IMG/VR virus record: IMGVR_UViG_3300027770_000025 | Location: 284,583-348,582 of that record | Direction: 5' to 3' (one strand) | Source: a virus | DNA length: 64,000 bases | Part shown: piece by piece, positions 1 to 8,242 of the stretch | How the letters are laid out: every line of letters starts with the position of its first letter | Numbering within the stretch: position 1 is the first letter of the stretch | The notes under the pieces: model-generated | What the model was told of the DNA's origin: nothing | Databases searched by the model: none | Seen by the model: the letters and a program-made list of their open reading frames with translations, nothing else | Translations under genes and position numbers: made by a program

Positions 1-955
1 CACTCTGATTTACATTATTACCTGCCCTAGAGGTTAAGGTATATCCATTTATAAAATAAGGCACTAAGCCAAATCCTACCCTATTAGTTATAACCAAAGG
101 TACAGTTTGAGCTGTTGGTGCGGTTCCCTCCGGAAGAGCAGCATCTATTTTATTACCCGCCGAGGTATATCCAGGTAAAATCCTAGCCTCTGCTTTAGGA
201 TCTTTATCAAATGCAAATTGAGATCCAAGGTTAACAAAATTAAGATTATAATAAGGATCTATCCAGCAATCATAAAAGCTAGTATCGTCGTCTTTATAAG
301 ATCTAAGTGAAACCTCCTGTATGAAATCATAATAAGAATAATTTGGACATATCCAAGTCATTTTATCCGCTAGCGATTTATCATTAGAAGAAAATCCCAG
401 ATTCAAATCTTGCGAGACCTCAAGCAGAGTATCGTGTGAATTTAAACTACTGAATGATTTTATTCGGTTTGTGTAAATTCCGGGTATTCTGCATTCTGCA
501 ACTATATTAAATCTTAAATTAATACCCTTCCCCTCAGGATCACTTCCAGATTCAGAGTATTTACTCGATACATCACTAGCAACATTTAGTATATTAAAAT
601 CCATTCTTATTGGCTTATAGTAATCACCAGGTGCTCTCATGTAGAGAGAAACTATGTCTCCATCTTTAGGGTAATTCACTGATATAAATATGCTTTCAGC
701 TGCAATAAAAGAAAATCTGATGACTGGCATAAACCCACCAAGATCCATGTCAAATTTAGTAAGATATAGCGAAATATTATAACCATTAATCGAAATAAAC
801 GGCACATTTAATCCCGTAGATTTTTCTGCAGTTTCCCCTGAACTTCTTAATGAATTAACATCACTAGCTCCGTTAGCAAGGTCAGTCTGAACTAGCTCGT
901 CCAGCTTCATGTTGTTTAGTGCTGAACTAGATATAATTATAGAATCTCTTTCCAT
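1..955 (-). CDS. Baseplate hub-like protein (gp27/VgrG/gpD-type), 3' end outside window
   Basis: This frame is open from the ATG at 955 to the window edge, so only the N-terminal 318 residues are visible. The pattern resembles the gp27/VgrG/phage late-control-D hub fold. A beta-rich first part carries a phrase like GDIVSLYMRAPGDYYKP. A middle part follows the hub style of TLLEVSQDLNLGF, then DKMTWICPNYSYYDFIQEVS and a DDTSFYDCWIDPYYNLNFVN segment. Such proteins form the trimeric ring that joins tail tube and spike. The next gene upstream is wedge-like (962-1552), which fits a baseplate operon. The family call rests on pattern memory, so the exact family is uncertain. Confidence 0.55.
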   Translation of the reverse strand, partial: MERDSIIISSSALNNMKLDELVQTDLANGASDVNSLRSSGETAEKSTGLNVPFISINGYNISLYLTKFDMDLGGFMPVIRFSFIAAESIFISVNYPKDGDIVSLYMRAPGDYYKPIRMDFNILNVASDVSSKYSESGSDPEGKGINLRFNIVAECRIPGIYTNRIKSFSSLNSHDTLLEVSQDLNLGFSSNDKSLADKMTWICPNYSYYDFIQEVSLRSYKDDDTSFYDCWIDPYYNLNFVNLGSQFAFDKDPKAEARILPGYTSAGNKIDAALPEGTAPTAQTVPLVITNRVGFGLVPYFINGYTLTSRAGNNVNQS

Positions 956-961
956 TTATCT

Positions 962-1552
962 TTAGCTTGTCTGCGGTGTATTGAATCCTCCTCCGCCAGC
1001 ATTCGGAGCGAATACAAAGAATCCTTTTTTCTTTAATATTGTCTTTTCCCCTGGTTGTAATACATTAGGTGGAAGATTAAGCTCGGGCTTATTTTTTATT
1101 TTATCCTGTAAAAATTTCTTTCTGCCGTCACTCACTTTAAATTTTTTCTGCTCCTGATTTTTCTTGAATACGTTATTAGGATTTGTATTTGTATTAGAAG
1201 TAACCTGCTGATTCTGTATTTTCTTAACCCTAAAAGTTTCCTTTACCGTACTGGCATCAGGGATTGCTAAAGCCATACCCTCCTTTAAAGCAAAGGGATT
1301 ACCTATTGCATTAAACTTTAATAGCGACCCAACCATACCGGGATCTCCCAGTTTAATAGCTGCTATTAGATCTGGTCTCATTTGATAATACTCGGTAACA
1401 ATAAAGAAAGAAGCTATCGATACAGGTAAGTTTTTATATGTTATAGAAGCTTTAGTTAAATCCCATATACCATAGGTTCCCGTTGTATTCAAATCAGTTT
1501 GAGGATTGAATACTGATTTATTCTGGGTGATGGTGTCTATTATTAATGCCAT
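962..1552 (-). CDS. Baseplate wedge protein, gp53/LysM-like
   Basis: The protein has 196 residues. Residues about 50-105 follow the pattern of gp53-type wedge proteins: a tyrosine-rich helix (TEYYQMRPDLIAAIKLGDPG), then a leucine-lysine-phenylalanine turn, NPFALKEGMALAIP and a basic tail. The NPF..K.G..L.IP phrase is the typical LysM-like ending of wedge proteins that attach to the central hub. The C-terminal third is rich in Asn, Gln and Lys and ends in a Gly-rich stretch. It lies 6 bases upstream of the hub-like gene and 10 bases after the large gene 1563-3434, so it is probably co-transcribed. A generic LysM adaptor is the main alternative. Confidence 0.5.
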   Translation of the reverse strand: MALIIDTITQNKSVFNPQTDLNTTGTYGIWDLTKASITYKNLPVSIASFFIVTEYYQMRPDLIAAIKLGDPGMVGSLLKFNAIGNPFALKEGMALAIPDASTVKETFRVKKIQNQQVTSNTNTNPNNVFKKNQEQKKFKVSDGRKKFLQDKIKNKPELNLPPNVLQPGEKTILKKKGFFVFAPNAGGGGFNTPQTS

Positions 1553-1562
1553 TTTATATTAA

Positions 1563-3434
1563 TTAATTTCCTTCCGGACCTAAAGTATCAGGTAAATCGT
1601 CAATCTGGCTATTCCATAAGCCGGTCGATAATGCTTGATCCGGGGTATCCTCGCTAAGTACGTTTCCTGCTACATCAGCAAATGCACCAAAGCTTTGTAA
1701 GTTAGCAGATGTTTTTTGAGTGCTATGATAAAGTCTTCCGTCCCCTCTATTGAATATGCTTTCAATCTCACCCCTTTCCCTGCTTCTTGCGTGTTTGAGT
1801 GTGAATGTTGCTTTCATAGTAGTTGGAAAATCATCAGGTCCTAGCGTGTCACCAAATCCAATAGTAACACCATCACATATTAAATTTCCAATCATTGCAA
1901 TAGGATTACATGGATTGCCTATAACTACATGCCATTCTCCTATTGGTGCTCCTGTTAAAAAGCTTAAAGGTGCTTGGTACTTCTCTATAAATTCACCAGT
2001 CATAGCTGTTTTCAAGAATCTAGAAGCATCGTCGCCTAAAGCATTTGTTATTTCTGCTAGTGTATCTGATATATTATTTCCTGAATTTTTACCCAATCTT
2101 GTATAGATCTCCTTTATCTTAGCAATCGATGCCTCGTCGGTTCCCCCCTGGTCTCCACCTACAGTTTCTGGTGTCTCCGATGAATCGCTACCCCCTGTGA
2201 CGTTAGCTATCTTGGATCCATAGGTAAGTAACCATCCCATAGGATCTTTATAGTATTCTTGAAGCCCCTCATCTCCACCAGGAAATCCTATGGCAGGAAA
2301 GTTGCTGTTATATCTAATATCCGGAGTTAAAAAATTACCATAATTTGTACCGATCGATAAAAGATTACCCATTAAATCCAAAAAAGCAGCTTTACTATTA
2401 ACCTCACCAACTGAGCTTAATTCATATTCAAATATTAGACTTAATCCCTCCCATGTAAAACTAAGACCTGTACCTCTGGTATATCCATCGGTAACAACAT
2501 CAACAGGGGTCCAGATATATTCCCCCATTATACCAGCTCTTTCCTTAGCAAGATCTCTTAGCCCCTTAGCTCTTATACCCTTAGATATTGTTTCATCCTC
2601 GTCAGTTGCAATCATGATTCCTTCAGAAAGAGCTGCAGTCGCATCAAAAGCATTACCCATGTCTTCAGATATTTTCTGCATAGCGCCGCCAAAAAATTTA
2701 ATTGGGCCATCCTGGAAAAATCCCTTAGAAAAAGCTTCCTGTACTAAAGTAGCTCCCTGAGAACTTGTGCTCCATACTATGCCTGTACTAAATGTAATAA
2801 GCTCGGTTAGAGCATTTCCCGTATTACCTCCAAACCAGGTAACTGCCTGTGCAACAGGTCTTCCTGCTCCCCCTGCATGATATGATTCGCTGCTTTTAAT
2901 ACTATTCTTTTCGCCAGGTACAGAAAGATTATCCAAAACTGGTGTGGGAAATCTTCTCAGGGTTATCATATAGTTATTCGGGATAGTACCATAGTATTTA
3001 CAGTACAAGAAGTCTTTCCAGTAGTAAGGTGCAGAAAGTCCGCCTATTATTGATCCCTCAACGCTACCAAGAAGACCACTTAATATTCCAGTGTTCACGT
3101 CGGCTACTGATTCGAATGTTGCAGTTTCTCTAACAAGAAAACCCGCTGTTGGATTTTTAGATTGTATTGAAGATACCCTAGTGTTATAGTCGGAAGATTC
3201 TGATCTGTAATAAGCATCAATGAAATCGTTTCCCCCGCTTCCTAGCGAATAAAAAAGATATTGCCCATATTTTCCAGGATTCCTCTTAGAAGCCTCGTAG
3301 AATAAACTCCTGGCAGTTGGACCCTTATATGGATTATTAGAACCTAGATTGCTTGCTTCCGATATAATATCATTAGCAGTACCCTGAAGCGTTGCTTCAT
3401 AGAGTAAACCAATCTTTTGCTTATCTGCTGGCAT
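1563..3434 (-). CDS. Large virion structural protein of the baseplate region, unknown fold
   Basis: I do not recognise this 623-residue protein by name. It has no signal peptide or transmembrane helix. Around residues 142-180 it has an aromatic stretch (YYWKDFLYCKYYG) followed by MITLRRFPTPVLDNL. Near the C-terminus it has GEWHVVIGNPCNPIAMIGNL, then DDFPTTMKATFTLKHARSR and a FNRGDGRLY ending. That layout (framework strand, DDFPT, arginine-rich strand, then G.GRLY) is what I would expect of a tail-tube-junction or baseplate protein, the place of gp48/gp54 in T4. Its position before the gp53-like and hub-like genes supports this. The role is inferred from context. Confidence 0.45.
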   Translation of the reverse strand: MPADKQKIGLLYEATLQGTANDIISEASNLGSNNPYKGPTARSLFYEASKRNPGKYGQYLFYSLGSGGNDFIDAYYRSESSDYNTRVSSIQSKNPTAGFLVRETATFESVADVNTGILSGLLGSVEGSIIGGLSAPYYWKDFLYCKYYGTIPNNYMITLRRFPTPVLDNLSVPGEKNSIKSSESYHAGGAGRPVAQAVTWFGGNTGNALTELITFSTGIVWSTSSQGATLVQEAFSKGFFQDGPIKFFGGAMQKISEDMGNAFDATAALSEGIMIATDEDETISKGIRAKGLRDLAKERAGIMGEYIWTPVDVVTDGYTRGTGLSFTWEGLSLIFEYELSSVGEVNSKAAFLDLMGNLLSIGTNYGNFLTPDIRYNSNFPAIGFPGGDEGLQEYYKDPMGWLLTYGSKIANVTGGSDSSETPETVGGDQGGTDEASIAKIKEIYTRLGKNSGNNISDTLAEITNALGDDASRFLKTAMTGEFIEKYQAPLSFLTGAPIGEWHVVIGNPCNPIAMIGNLICDGVTIGFGDTLGPDDFPTTMKATFTLKHARSRERGEIESIFNRGDGRLYHSTQKTSANLQSFGAFADVAGNVLSEDTPDQALSTGLWNSQIDDLPDTLGPEGN

Positions 3435-3454
3435 TTTTAGCTATCACTATTTTT

Positions 3455-3784
3455 TTACAAATTGTGGATAGCATAATCTATTGTTTCTGGGAATTCCTCA
3501 AGAAACTCCTCCAAATTTGATTTAAAGTCAGGAGGCATGTTTCTATAGCAAACAAGTATACTATCACACTTGTTACTATATATTCCTTGAGTTATTTTAT
3601 TACGAATTGAATGATTTAGTATAAATTCTGATTCTGGATTTAGATTAATCGTCTCATACCCAAGATCCCTTATTATTTTGGTTATGTCTATAACATAGAA
3701 ATCGCAAGAAAAATTTGATCTTTTCCTTGCTTCTTTTGGAGAGTTCTTGGAGATATAAAAATTAACATTAGTTCCTTTATCCAT
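3455..3784 (-). CDS. Hypothetical protein, 109 aa
   Basis: This is a small soluble protein of unknown function. It opens with MDKGTNVNFYISKNSPKEA, has mixed charge and two isolated cysteines in the middle (NKCDSILVCYRN), and ends in an acidic helix (NLEEFLEEFPETIDYAI). No family motif is visible. It sits 20 bases before the large structural gene at 1563-3434 and 2 bases after the gene at 3787-4065, so all three probably share a message. A tail assembly or chaperone role is possible but is not shown by the sequence. Confidence 0.5.
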   Translation of the reverse strand: MDKGTNVNFYISKNSPKEARKRSNFSCDFYVIDITKIIRDLGYETINLNPESEFILNHSIRNKITQGIYSNKCDSILVCYRNMPPDFKSNLEEFLEEFPETIDYAIHNL

Positions 3785-3786
3785 TA

Positions 3787-4065
3787 TTAACTATTTTCTA
3801 TTTTGTCCCAATCTTTGCTTAATAGCATCGAATGAAAGCTATCATATTCGTTGGATTCGTTTCGGTAGGTAAATATTTCGTTATCTACAATGCTATTAGG
3901 TGTTTCTTTCTTCTGATTGATTATCTGTTGATTCTTCATATCCTGTAAATTTTGTCTATGAATCTCGTTTCCTGCCTCTATGCTGGAAAAATGTGAAAAT
4001 TGTTTATTTGGCTTAAGTAAACCAAACTGTCTGAGTAGCTTTCTTCTCTCTCTTCTATTTTCCAT
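3787..4065 (-). CDS. Hypothetical protein, 92 aa, basic N-terminus
   Basis: This small protein starts with a strongly basic segment (MENRRERRKLLRQFGLL) followed by a Gln/Asn-rich middle and an acidic end. The first 20 residues could bind nucleic acid or an acidic partner, but there is no known motif. It lies between the Nudix gene and the 109-residue gene with very short gaps, as expected for one baseplate-region operon. The function is unknown. Confidence 0.5.
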   Translation of the reverse strand: MENRRERRKLLRQFGLLKPNKQFSHFSSIEAGNEIHRQNLQDMKNQQIINQKKETPNSIVDNEIFTYRNESNEYDSFHSMLLSKDWDKIENS

Positions 4066-4081
4066 TTATAATTTATTTATT

Positions 4082-4669
4082 TTAGATATCTACGCTAAAT
4101 CCTTTTGATTTACCAAAAGTTGAATCGTCTCTATTATAAAGATCCATGCCAACTACAAACTTAAAAAGTTTTAAAAATATTGCAGGGACAAATACGTCTT
4201 TTGCTTTAACCACGTCGTTAGCAGGAATGAAAATGAACTCTGATAATCTTTCCGATTCTGTCCCATCTGTCGTAGGAGTACCCCTTTCTATTCCAGTGAC
4301 ATCAACACCAAAGCAAGGATGCTCCGCATCCACCATTTTAGAGGCCGTTACCGTGCCTAAAAAGTGCCACTTAGTGTTATCATCAATATCAAATCCTGAC
4401 TCTTCTTTTAGCTCTCTTTTAGCTGTTTCTAGGAAGTCCGGATCTTCGTCTTCTGCGGTACCTGATATTAGGCTAATCGAATATCCACCTTCCCTAAAAG
4501 GATTTTTTTCTTTAAGAACTCCTAGCATTAAGGGTAGTCCTTGATCGTCAGTAATAAAAGGTAAAATCACTACAGATTCTACTGTTGATCTTATTCCTAT
4601 TTTACCGTCTATCTCAACAACATCGAATCTTGGGGTTGTTAAAAGTATTTTTTCCTCAGGGTTATTCAT
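4082..4669 (-). CDS. Nudix hydrolase
   Basis: This is a 195-residue Nudix-family protein. The Nudix box runs from about G70 to F93. It begins GTAEDEDPDF and ends with a classical AKRELKEESGF, in which the REL.EE.G residues bind the catalytic Mg2+. The spacing between the opening glycine and REL is one residue longer than the textbook pattern. The family cleaves nucleoside diphosphates linked to another group. ADP-ribose, NAD or capped RNA are plausible substrates, and T4 carries the Nudix enzyme NudE. The last 8 bases of the upstream gene (4662-5330) overlap its start, so translation is probably coupled. It lies among structural genes, which is odd for a metabolic enzyme. Confidence 0.85.
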   Translation of the reverse strand: MNNPEEKILLTTPRFDVVEIDGKIGIRSTVESVVILPFITDDQGLPLMLGVLKEKNPFREGGYSISLISGTAEDEDPDFLETAKRELKEESGFDIDDNTKWHFLGTVTASKMVDAEHPCFGVDVTGIERGTPTTDGTESERLSEFIFIPANDVVKAKDVFVPAIFLKLFKFVVGMDLYNRDDSTFGKSKGFSVDI

Positions 4670-5330
4670 TGTCAGTTTCTTTATTATTTGTTACTAATGT
4701 TCTTTTATCTGATGCTCCAGGAGAAGGAGATTTAGATTTTTCCACCTTTTCGTAATAAGACTTTTTAATAGAATCAGCCAGAGAAGCTTTAATATCCTCT
4801 ATATCTACTCCATCTAAAACAAAGTCTATAATTTCTCTTTCCGCATCTTCAAAAGAACCTGATAAAACTGTATAAAGATCCTTAGGAGGAAGATTCAATT
4901 TTATTTTAATTGAAACATCAACCATGTTCTTTTTCTGTTTCTTCAGTAGCTTATATATCGGAGAATCGTTTTGTGAGATTTTAGAATCTTCGTATATGAT
5001 GGATGTAACCGTTGTCTGCTCATTCGGTCTCGTATGAATCTGCTGATTATTAACGGGAATGACCTGTGCAAGTTGTGCGGGTAGCATAATCACATACTCA
5101 TTAAGAAGCTCTGAATTTATTCTTTTCCCGCTCTGAAATTCTATAAATGAAATATCTCCATTTAATACGATGTCCTTGTATTTTTCATCGATTCCAATGT
5201 CATCCCCTTTGATCCACTGGTAATCAAATGAGCTATAATGTGAGCGAGCATCATTTATTGTTTGTTCACTTATTTCCATTTTTTTCTTTTTTTTATTCCC
5301 CTTATTAAATAATGAAGATAATATCCCCAT
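4662..5330 (-). CDS. Hypothetical protein, 222 aa, polylysine N-terminus
   Basis: I do not recognise this protein. The N-terminus (MGILSSLFNKGNKKKKK) is an amphipathic start followed by a run of lysines. The middle is mixed alpha/beta, with one acidic amphipathic segment near residues 160-185 (DAEREIIDFVLDGVDIEDIK). The tail is Ser/Lys-rich and disordered. Its stop overlaps the Nudix start by 8 bases, and the next upstream gene (5335-5604) ends 4 bases away, so these are translated from one message. Function is unknown. Confidence 0.5.
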   Translation of the reverse strand: MGILSSLFNKGNKKKKKMEISEQTINDARSHYSSFDYQWIKGDDIGIDEKYKDIVLNGDISFIEFQSGKRINSELLNEYVIMLPAQLAQVIPVNNQQIHTRPNEQTTVTSIIYEDSKISQNDSPIYKLLKKQKKNMVDVSIKIKLNLPPKDLYTVLSGSFEDAEREIIDFVLDGVDIEDIKASLADSIKKSYYEKVEKSKSPSPGASDKRTLVTNNKETDNE

Positions 5331-5334
5331 AGCT

Positions 5335-5604
5335 TTACTTTTTATCAGATTTTTTAGTAATTGTTTCTAAAGTACTTTGGTTATATAATTCACCGAGGGA
5401 TCTTATGTTGCTATAAAGATCTCCGGTGGTTATCCAGGAGGACTCACCTTTTTTACTTTTTCTCTTATCATATTTCCAGACCTCTATTATATTATCTAGA
5501 TCCTTATCTGGATGCCGGGAATACTCTACCGCAGAATACCCTGGAATCTTACTTAAAGTAAGTCTTTCCCCATAGGGTAAAACAAAATTCTCATCTATCT
5601 CCAT
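5335..5604 (-). CDS. Hypothetical protein, 89 aa
   Basis: This is a short soluble protein with an acidic start (MEIDENFVLPYGERLTLSK), a central WKYDKRKSKKGESSWITTGD segment and a lysine-rich end. No motif is recognised. It is packed tightly (4-base gap) against the 222-residue gene downstream. A 45-base gap separates it from 5650-6567 upstream. Nothing points to a specific role. Confidence 0.45.
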   Translation of the reverse strand: MEIDENFVLPYGERLTLSKIPGYSAVEYSRHPDKDLDNIIEVWKYDKRKSKKGESSWITTGDLYSNIRSLGELYNQSTLETITKKSDKK

Positions 5605-5649
5605 ACCTAATTGTAGAAATCAGAAGAGCCTTTGTTTCGGTTTACGTAT

Positions 5650-6567
5650 TTATTCTTCTGGCATTTTTGCAGAGATCTCTTCAACTTTTCTTTTGTCGAT
5701 GAATTCGGAAAGTAATGAAGCTATATTTTTTAGCATCTCTCTGTCTTGAGATCCTGAATCTACGGATCTTTTATAGTGGTTAAGTAAAGACTCCTCATCA
5801 GAATTGCTCTGTATATCCATTGCTCTCCTAGTTAAATATTTAATATAAGGATCTGGATTTTTTACATCGCTAAAACCACAGGGAACTGTAATTATACCCA
5901 TATCTTGAATTTTAAAAGAGGTTTTTTTATTTAGAGAATCGTTGTTTATATAAACACAAGGATGATGATCGCTAGAATTTAGATATATTTTAAATTCAGA
6001 TAAAAGATCATCTTTAGATCTCTTTGATATCTCGATAAGCATTCCATTATCTAGTGTAGCATCCCAAATATAATCACCGCAGGATTCAAATGATTCTATG
6101 GAACCAGGTATACCTATCAGATCCATAAGCAATTCTACATCGTCTTGTGCATTTTGTTTTATTCTATCTTGTCCTGTGGTTTTTGAATATTCTAAGTGAT
6201 TTGCAAATTCCTCGATAAAGTCATCCATTCTTGATTTGTTATCTTCTTTTGATATCCACTTCTTATTCGGATCTAAGTCTAATTCTATTATAGCGCCATC
6301 AGCATCTTTTTTAAATGAAATTGCGTCATTGGGTATCCAAACGTGATCAGATTCTTTGCCATCTGAATCGACATAGCATATAGCTATAGATGTTCCATTT
6401 TTCTTAGGAATTATTATTTTATCTGAGGGTACTTCCTTTTCTCCAGCTGTTAAATCAATTGCGGATATAATATAACCACCGTCCCACGAATCTTTAATCC
6501 CGGGGATCTGGTAAGATTGACTCTCGTTAATTTTATTCTTCTGAAAATCTTTAAATCCTAATACCAT
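5650..6567 (-). CDS. Hypothetical protein with capsid-targeting-like N-terminus
   Basis: I chose the ATG at 6567 because it leaves a 4-base gap to the gene upstream. The longer form from 6591 would overlap that gene by 20 bases. With this start the N-terminus reads MVLGFKDFQKNKINESQ. This is a short aromatic targeting helix followed by INE, a possible site for the T4-type prohead protease, which cuts after (L/I)xE. The rest (about 290 residues) is acidic and of unknown fold, with a HHPCVYINN segment near residue 200. By analogy to T4 internal proteins it could be packaged in the head, but that is inference. Confidence 0.45.
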   Translation of the reverse strand: MVLGFKDFQKNKINESQSYQIPGIKDSWDGGYIISAIDLTAGEKEVPSDKIIIPKKNGTSIAICYVDSDGKESDHVWIPNDAISFKKDADGAIIELDLDPNKKWISKEDNKSRMDDFIEEFANHLEYSKTTGQDRIKQNAQDDVELLMDLIGIPGSIESFESCGDYIWDATLDNGMLIEISKRSKDDLLSEFKIYLNSSDHHPCVYINNDSLNKKTSFKIQDMGIITVPCGFSDVKNPDPYIKYLTRRAMDIQSNSDEESLLNHYKRSVDSGSQDREMLKNIASLLSEFIDKRKVEEISAKMPEE

Positions 6568-6571
6568 ATTA

Positions 6572-7012
6572 TTATACGTTATCGTTTCCAAAAGAAACCG
6601 TGATTTTAAAATTCTTTGGATCCGTAGATTTATTCATATCAATGGATAAATTACTGGGATAAGTAGGCATTACACTAGCAAGCTTTTCCACATTAAGTTG
6701 GCTATAATCTATTGTTTTGCCCGGTATCAAATCTATATCAAATTGTTTATGCTCGTTCGGATAATCATCCACGCTAAACTCTAGCTCTATTAGATCGATA
6801 TTAAATACGAAATCATCAATACCTGATTTTTTAATTATCAGATCAATGCTATATTCAATAAAAGCTTTAGAATCGTCAATGTCGCTATATTCCTCTGGTC
6901 TGTTAAAAAGATCGATTTCAATATATTTTAGTTCCGTGCCAAATGAGTAATCACCTCTAGAACTACCCTTCTTAGAAGAGCTAAATGCAGAATAGTCGTA
7001 AATTCTTCCCAC
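6572..7012 (-). CDS. Hypothetical protein, 146 aa, acidic
   Basis: This is an acidic soluble protein with no recognised motif. It starts MGRIYDYSAFSSSKKGSSRG, and the middle alternates short strands rich in Asp and Ile. A late-type promoter box lies at 7032-7039, 20 bases before the ATG, so this gene probably opens a leftward late transcript running into the baseplate region. Function is unknown. Confidence 0.5.
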   Translation of the reverse strand: MGRIYDYSAFSSSKKGSSRGDYSFGTELKYIEIDLFNRPEEYSDIDDSKAFIEYSIDLIIKKSGIDDFVFNIDLIELEFSVDDYPNEHKQFDIDLIPGKTIDYSQLNVEKLASVMPTYPSNLSIDMNKSTDPKNFKITVSFGNDNV

Positions 7013-7031
7013 TTTTGTTAGATTTTTCTTC

Positions 7032-7039
7032 TATATATC
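7032..7039 (-). promoter_or_regulatory. Late-type promoter box GATATATA
   Basis: On the minus strand the sequence reads TTGGATATATAGAAG, 20 bases before the ATG at 7012. It belongs to a family of at least nine identical boxes at 20-30 bases before structural genes. By position it is the counterpart of the T4 late promoter TATAAATA. Confidence 0.6.
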
Positions 7040-7063
7040 CAATTTACTATTTTTAATAGCAGG

Positions 7064-7071
7064 AATATATA
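7064..7071 (+). promoter_or_regulatory. Possible late-type promoter for the rightward gene (AATATATA variant)
   Basis: The plus strand reads GGAATATATAATTAAG and the box ends 30 bases before the ATG at 7101. It differs by one base from the GATATATA family. Two divergent boxes would thus sit within the 88-base gap. Confidence 0.35.
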
Positions 7072-7100
7072 ATTAAGTATACTAACTAAATAATAAGGGT

Positions 7101-7829
7101 ATGTCAAAGAGCATAAGTCCTATATGGTTCCTTAGAGAGCCTATAGATCCGGAGCACAAAGAGTATGTGCTATTAGATTACTTAAAAGAAACGAGTAAGG
7201 GGTTAAACAAGGAAAATTGTTACCCTATAATGAAAGAAATATCACGGATTGTAAAAATACTAAACGAATTTAGAAAGGATAAGATAATTAGTGAATCAGT
7301 CAAGAAGTCTCTAGGAAAAGAGGACAGAGAATATATCAATTCTTTTGTCCTTATTAATCTTCTACCAGAGCAAAGGGAAACACTAAATATTATAATAGAA
7401 GACTCACTGGATACATTATATGATTATTCGGAGATATGTCTGGACATTTTAAAAGAAGAAGAATCTAAAATAAAAATATTTAGAATTCAATCAAAATTTG
7501 ATGACGCGGATAATCTAGTAAATTCAGGGATAGTTATTATCAGAAATATGGTAACAGATAAACTACTTAATTATTTCTTTAAATCAAACGTTAGAATGGA
7601 AACGCCAGATGGAGAAAAGGAGGTTTCAATTTTAAAAAAAATACACCTAAAAAATTCATTCTTCTCATTGAACTATGAGTATATCTACCATGAGATACTA
7701 AATGAAATAAACACAGATAATAAATACTCGCCTAAATTCTATGTTGTTGAAATATACGAGAACTTTGAAGAAACATCAGAGATCTATAAGTTAGCTAAAG
7801 AGAAATTCATAGAACATATAGGGATATAA
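7101..7829 (+). CDS. Hypothetical protein, the only rightward gene
   Basis: This 242-residue protein has no recognised domain. It is rich in Lys, Glu and Ile and reads as mostly helical. It has no membrane segment or signal peptide and ends with an acidic helix and EHIGI. It is the only convincing plus-strand gene in the window, bounded by a divergent promoter region on the left and a bidirectional terminator at 7839-7862 on the right. Such isolated reversed genes in phages are often morons acting on the host, but nothing in the sequence tells which function it has. Confidence 0.7.
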   Translation: MSKSISPIWFLREPIDPEHKEYVLLDYLKETSKGLNKENCYPIMKEISRIVKILNEFRKDKIISESVKKSLGKEDREYINSFVLINLLPEQRETLNIIIEDSLDTLYDYSEICLDILKEEESKIKIFRIQSKFDDADNLVNSGIVIIRNMVTDKLLNYFFKSNVRMETPDGEKEVSILKKIHLKNSFFSLNYEYIYHEILNEINTDNKYSPKFYVVEIYENFEETSEIYKLAKEKFIEHIGI

Positions 7830-7838
7830 AGATCACAA

Positions 7839-7862
7839 AAAAAGAGCCTATTGGCTCTTTTT
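7839..7862. terminator. Bidirectional intrinsic terminator
   Basis: A 10-bp perfect stem (AAAAAGAGCC / GGCTCTTTTT) encloses a 4-base loop. It has A-runs on one side and T-runs on the other, so it can stop both the rightward gene ending at 7829 and the leftward genes ending at 7881. Confidence 0.85.
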
Positions 7863-7880
7863 ATTATAGAGTTATTCTTT

Positions 7881-8225
7881 TTAAAAATTATTTAGTCTTT
7901 TAATAAAAGAATTGTTATCTAAAGACTCATTAGTATCCATATTAGCAATATTACCAAATCCTGCTACATCCATCATACCGGGTTTCCCGTTGAGATCTAT
8001 TCTATAACCAGGTGAATCTATTTTAGATTGCTTAGCAAAAACTGCATCTGCATATCCTGCATAATCGTATGCTGGTTCTCTTTTTATTTCGGATTGTCCC
8101 GATTTTGAAGATATCTCTCCTGTCTGATTTTCACCAGAAAGAGGTTTGTATGTGTTATCATGCACTTTTGAAAGAAACTTCTTAAAATCTAAGATTTCCC
8201 TTTGTGTTACGTTTTGTATATTCAT
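7881..8225 (-). CDS. Hypothetical protein with capsid-targeting-like N-terminus, 114 aa
   Basis: This small hydrophilic protein begins MNIQNVTQREILDFKKFLSK, an N-terminal helix with the F..F pattern seen in several neighbours. A Ser/Gly/Glu-rich linker follows, with GENQTGEISS inside it. The C-terminal half contains a DYAGYADAVFAK segment. No enzyme motif is visible. It shares a transcript with 8243-8905 and ends just before the bidirectional terminator. It may be a small virion protein, inferred only from the N-terminal pattern and its place. Confidence 0.45.
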   Translation of the reverse strand: MNIQNVTQREILDFKKFLSKVHDNTYKPLSGENQTGEISSKSGQSEIKREPAYDYAGYADAVFAKQSKIDSPGYRIDLNGKPGMMDVAGFGNIANMDTNESLDNNSFIKRLNNF

Positions 8226-8242
8226 GTTTTTAGTTTTTAATA

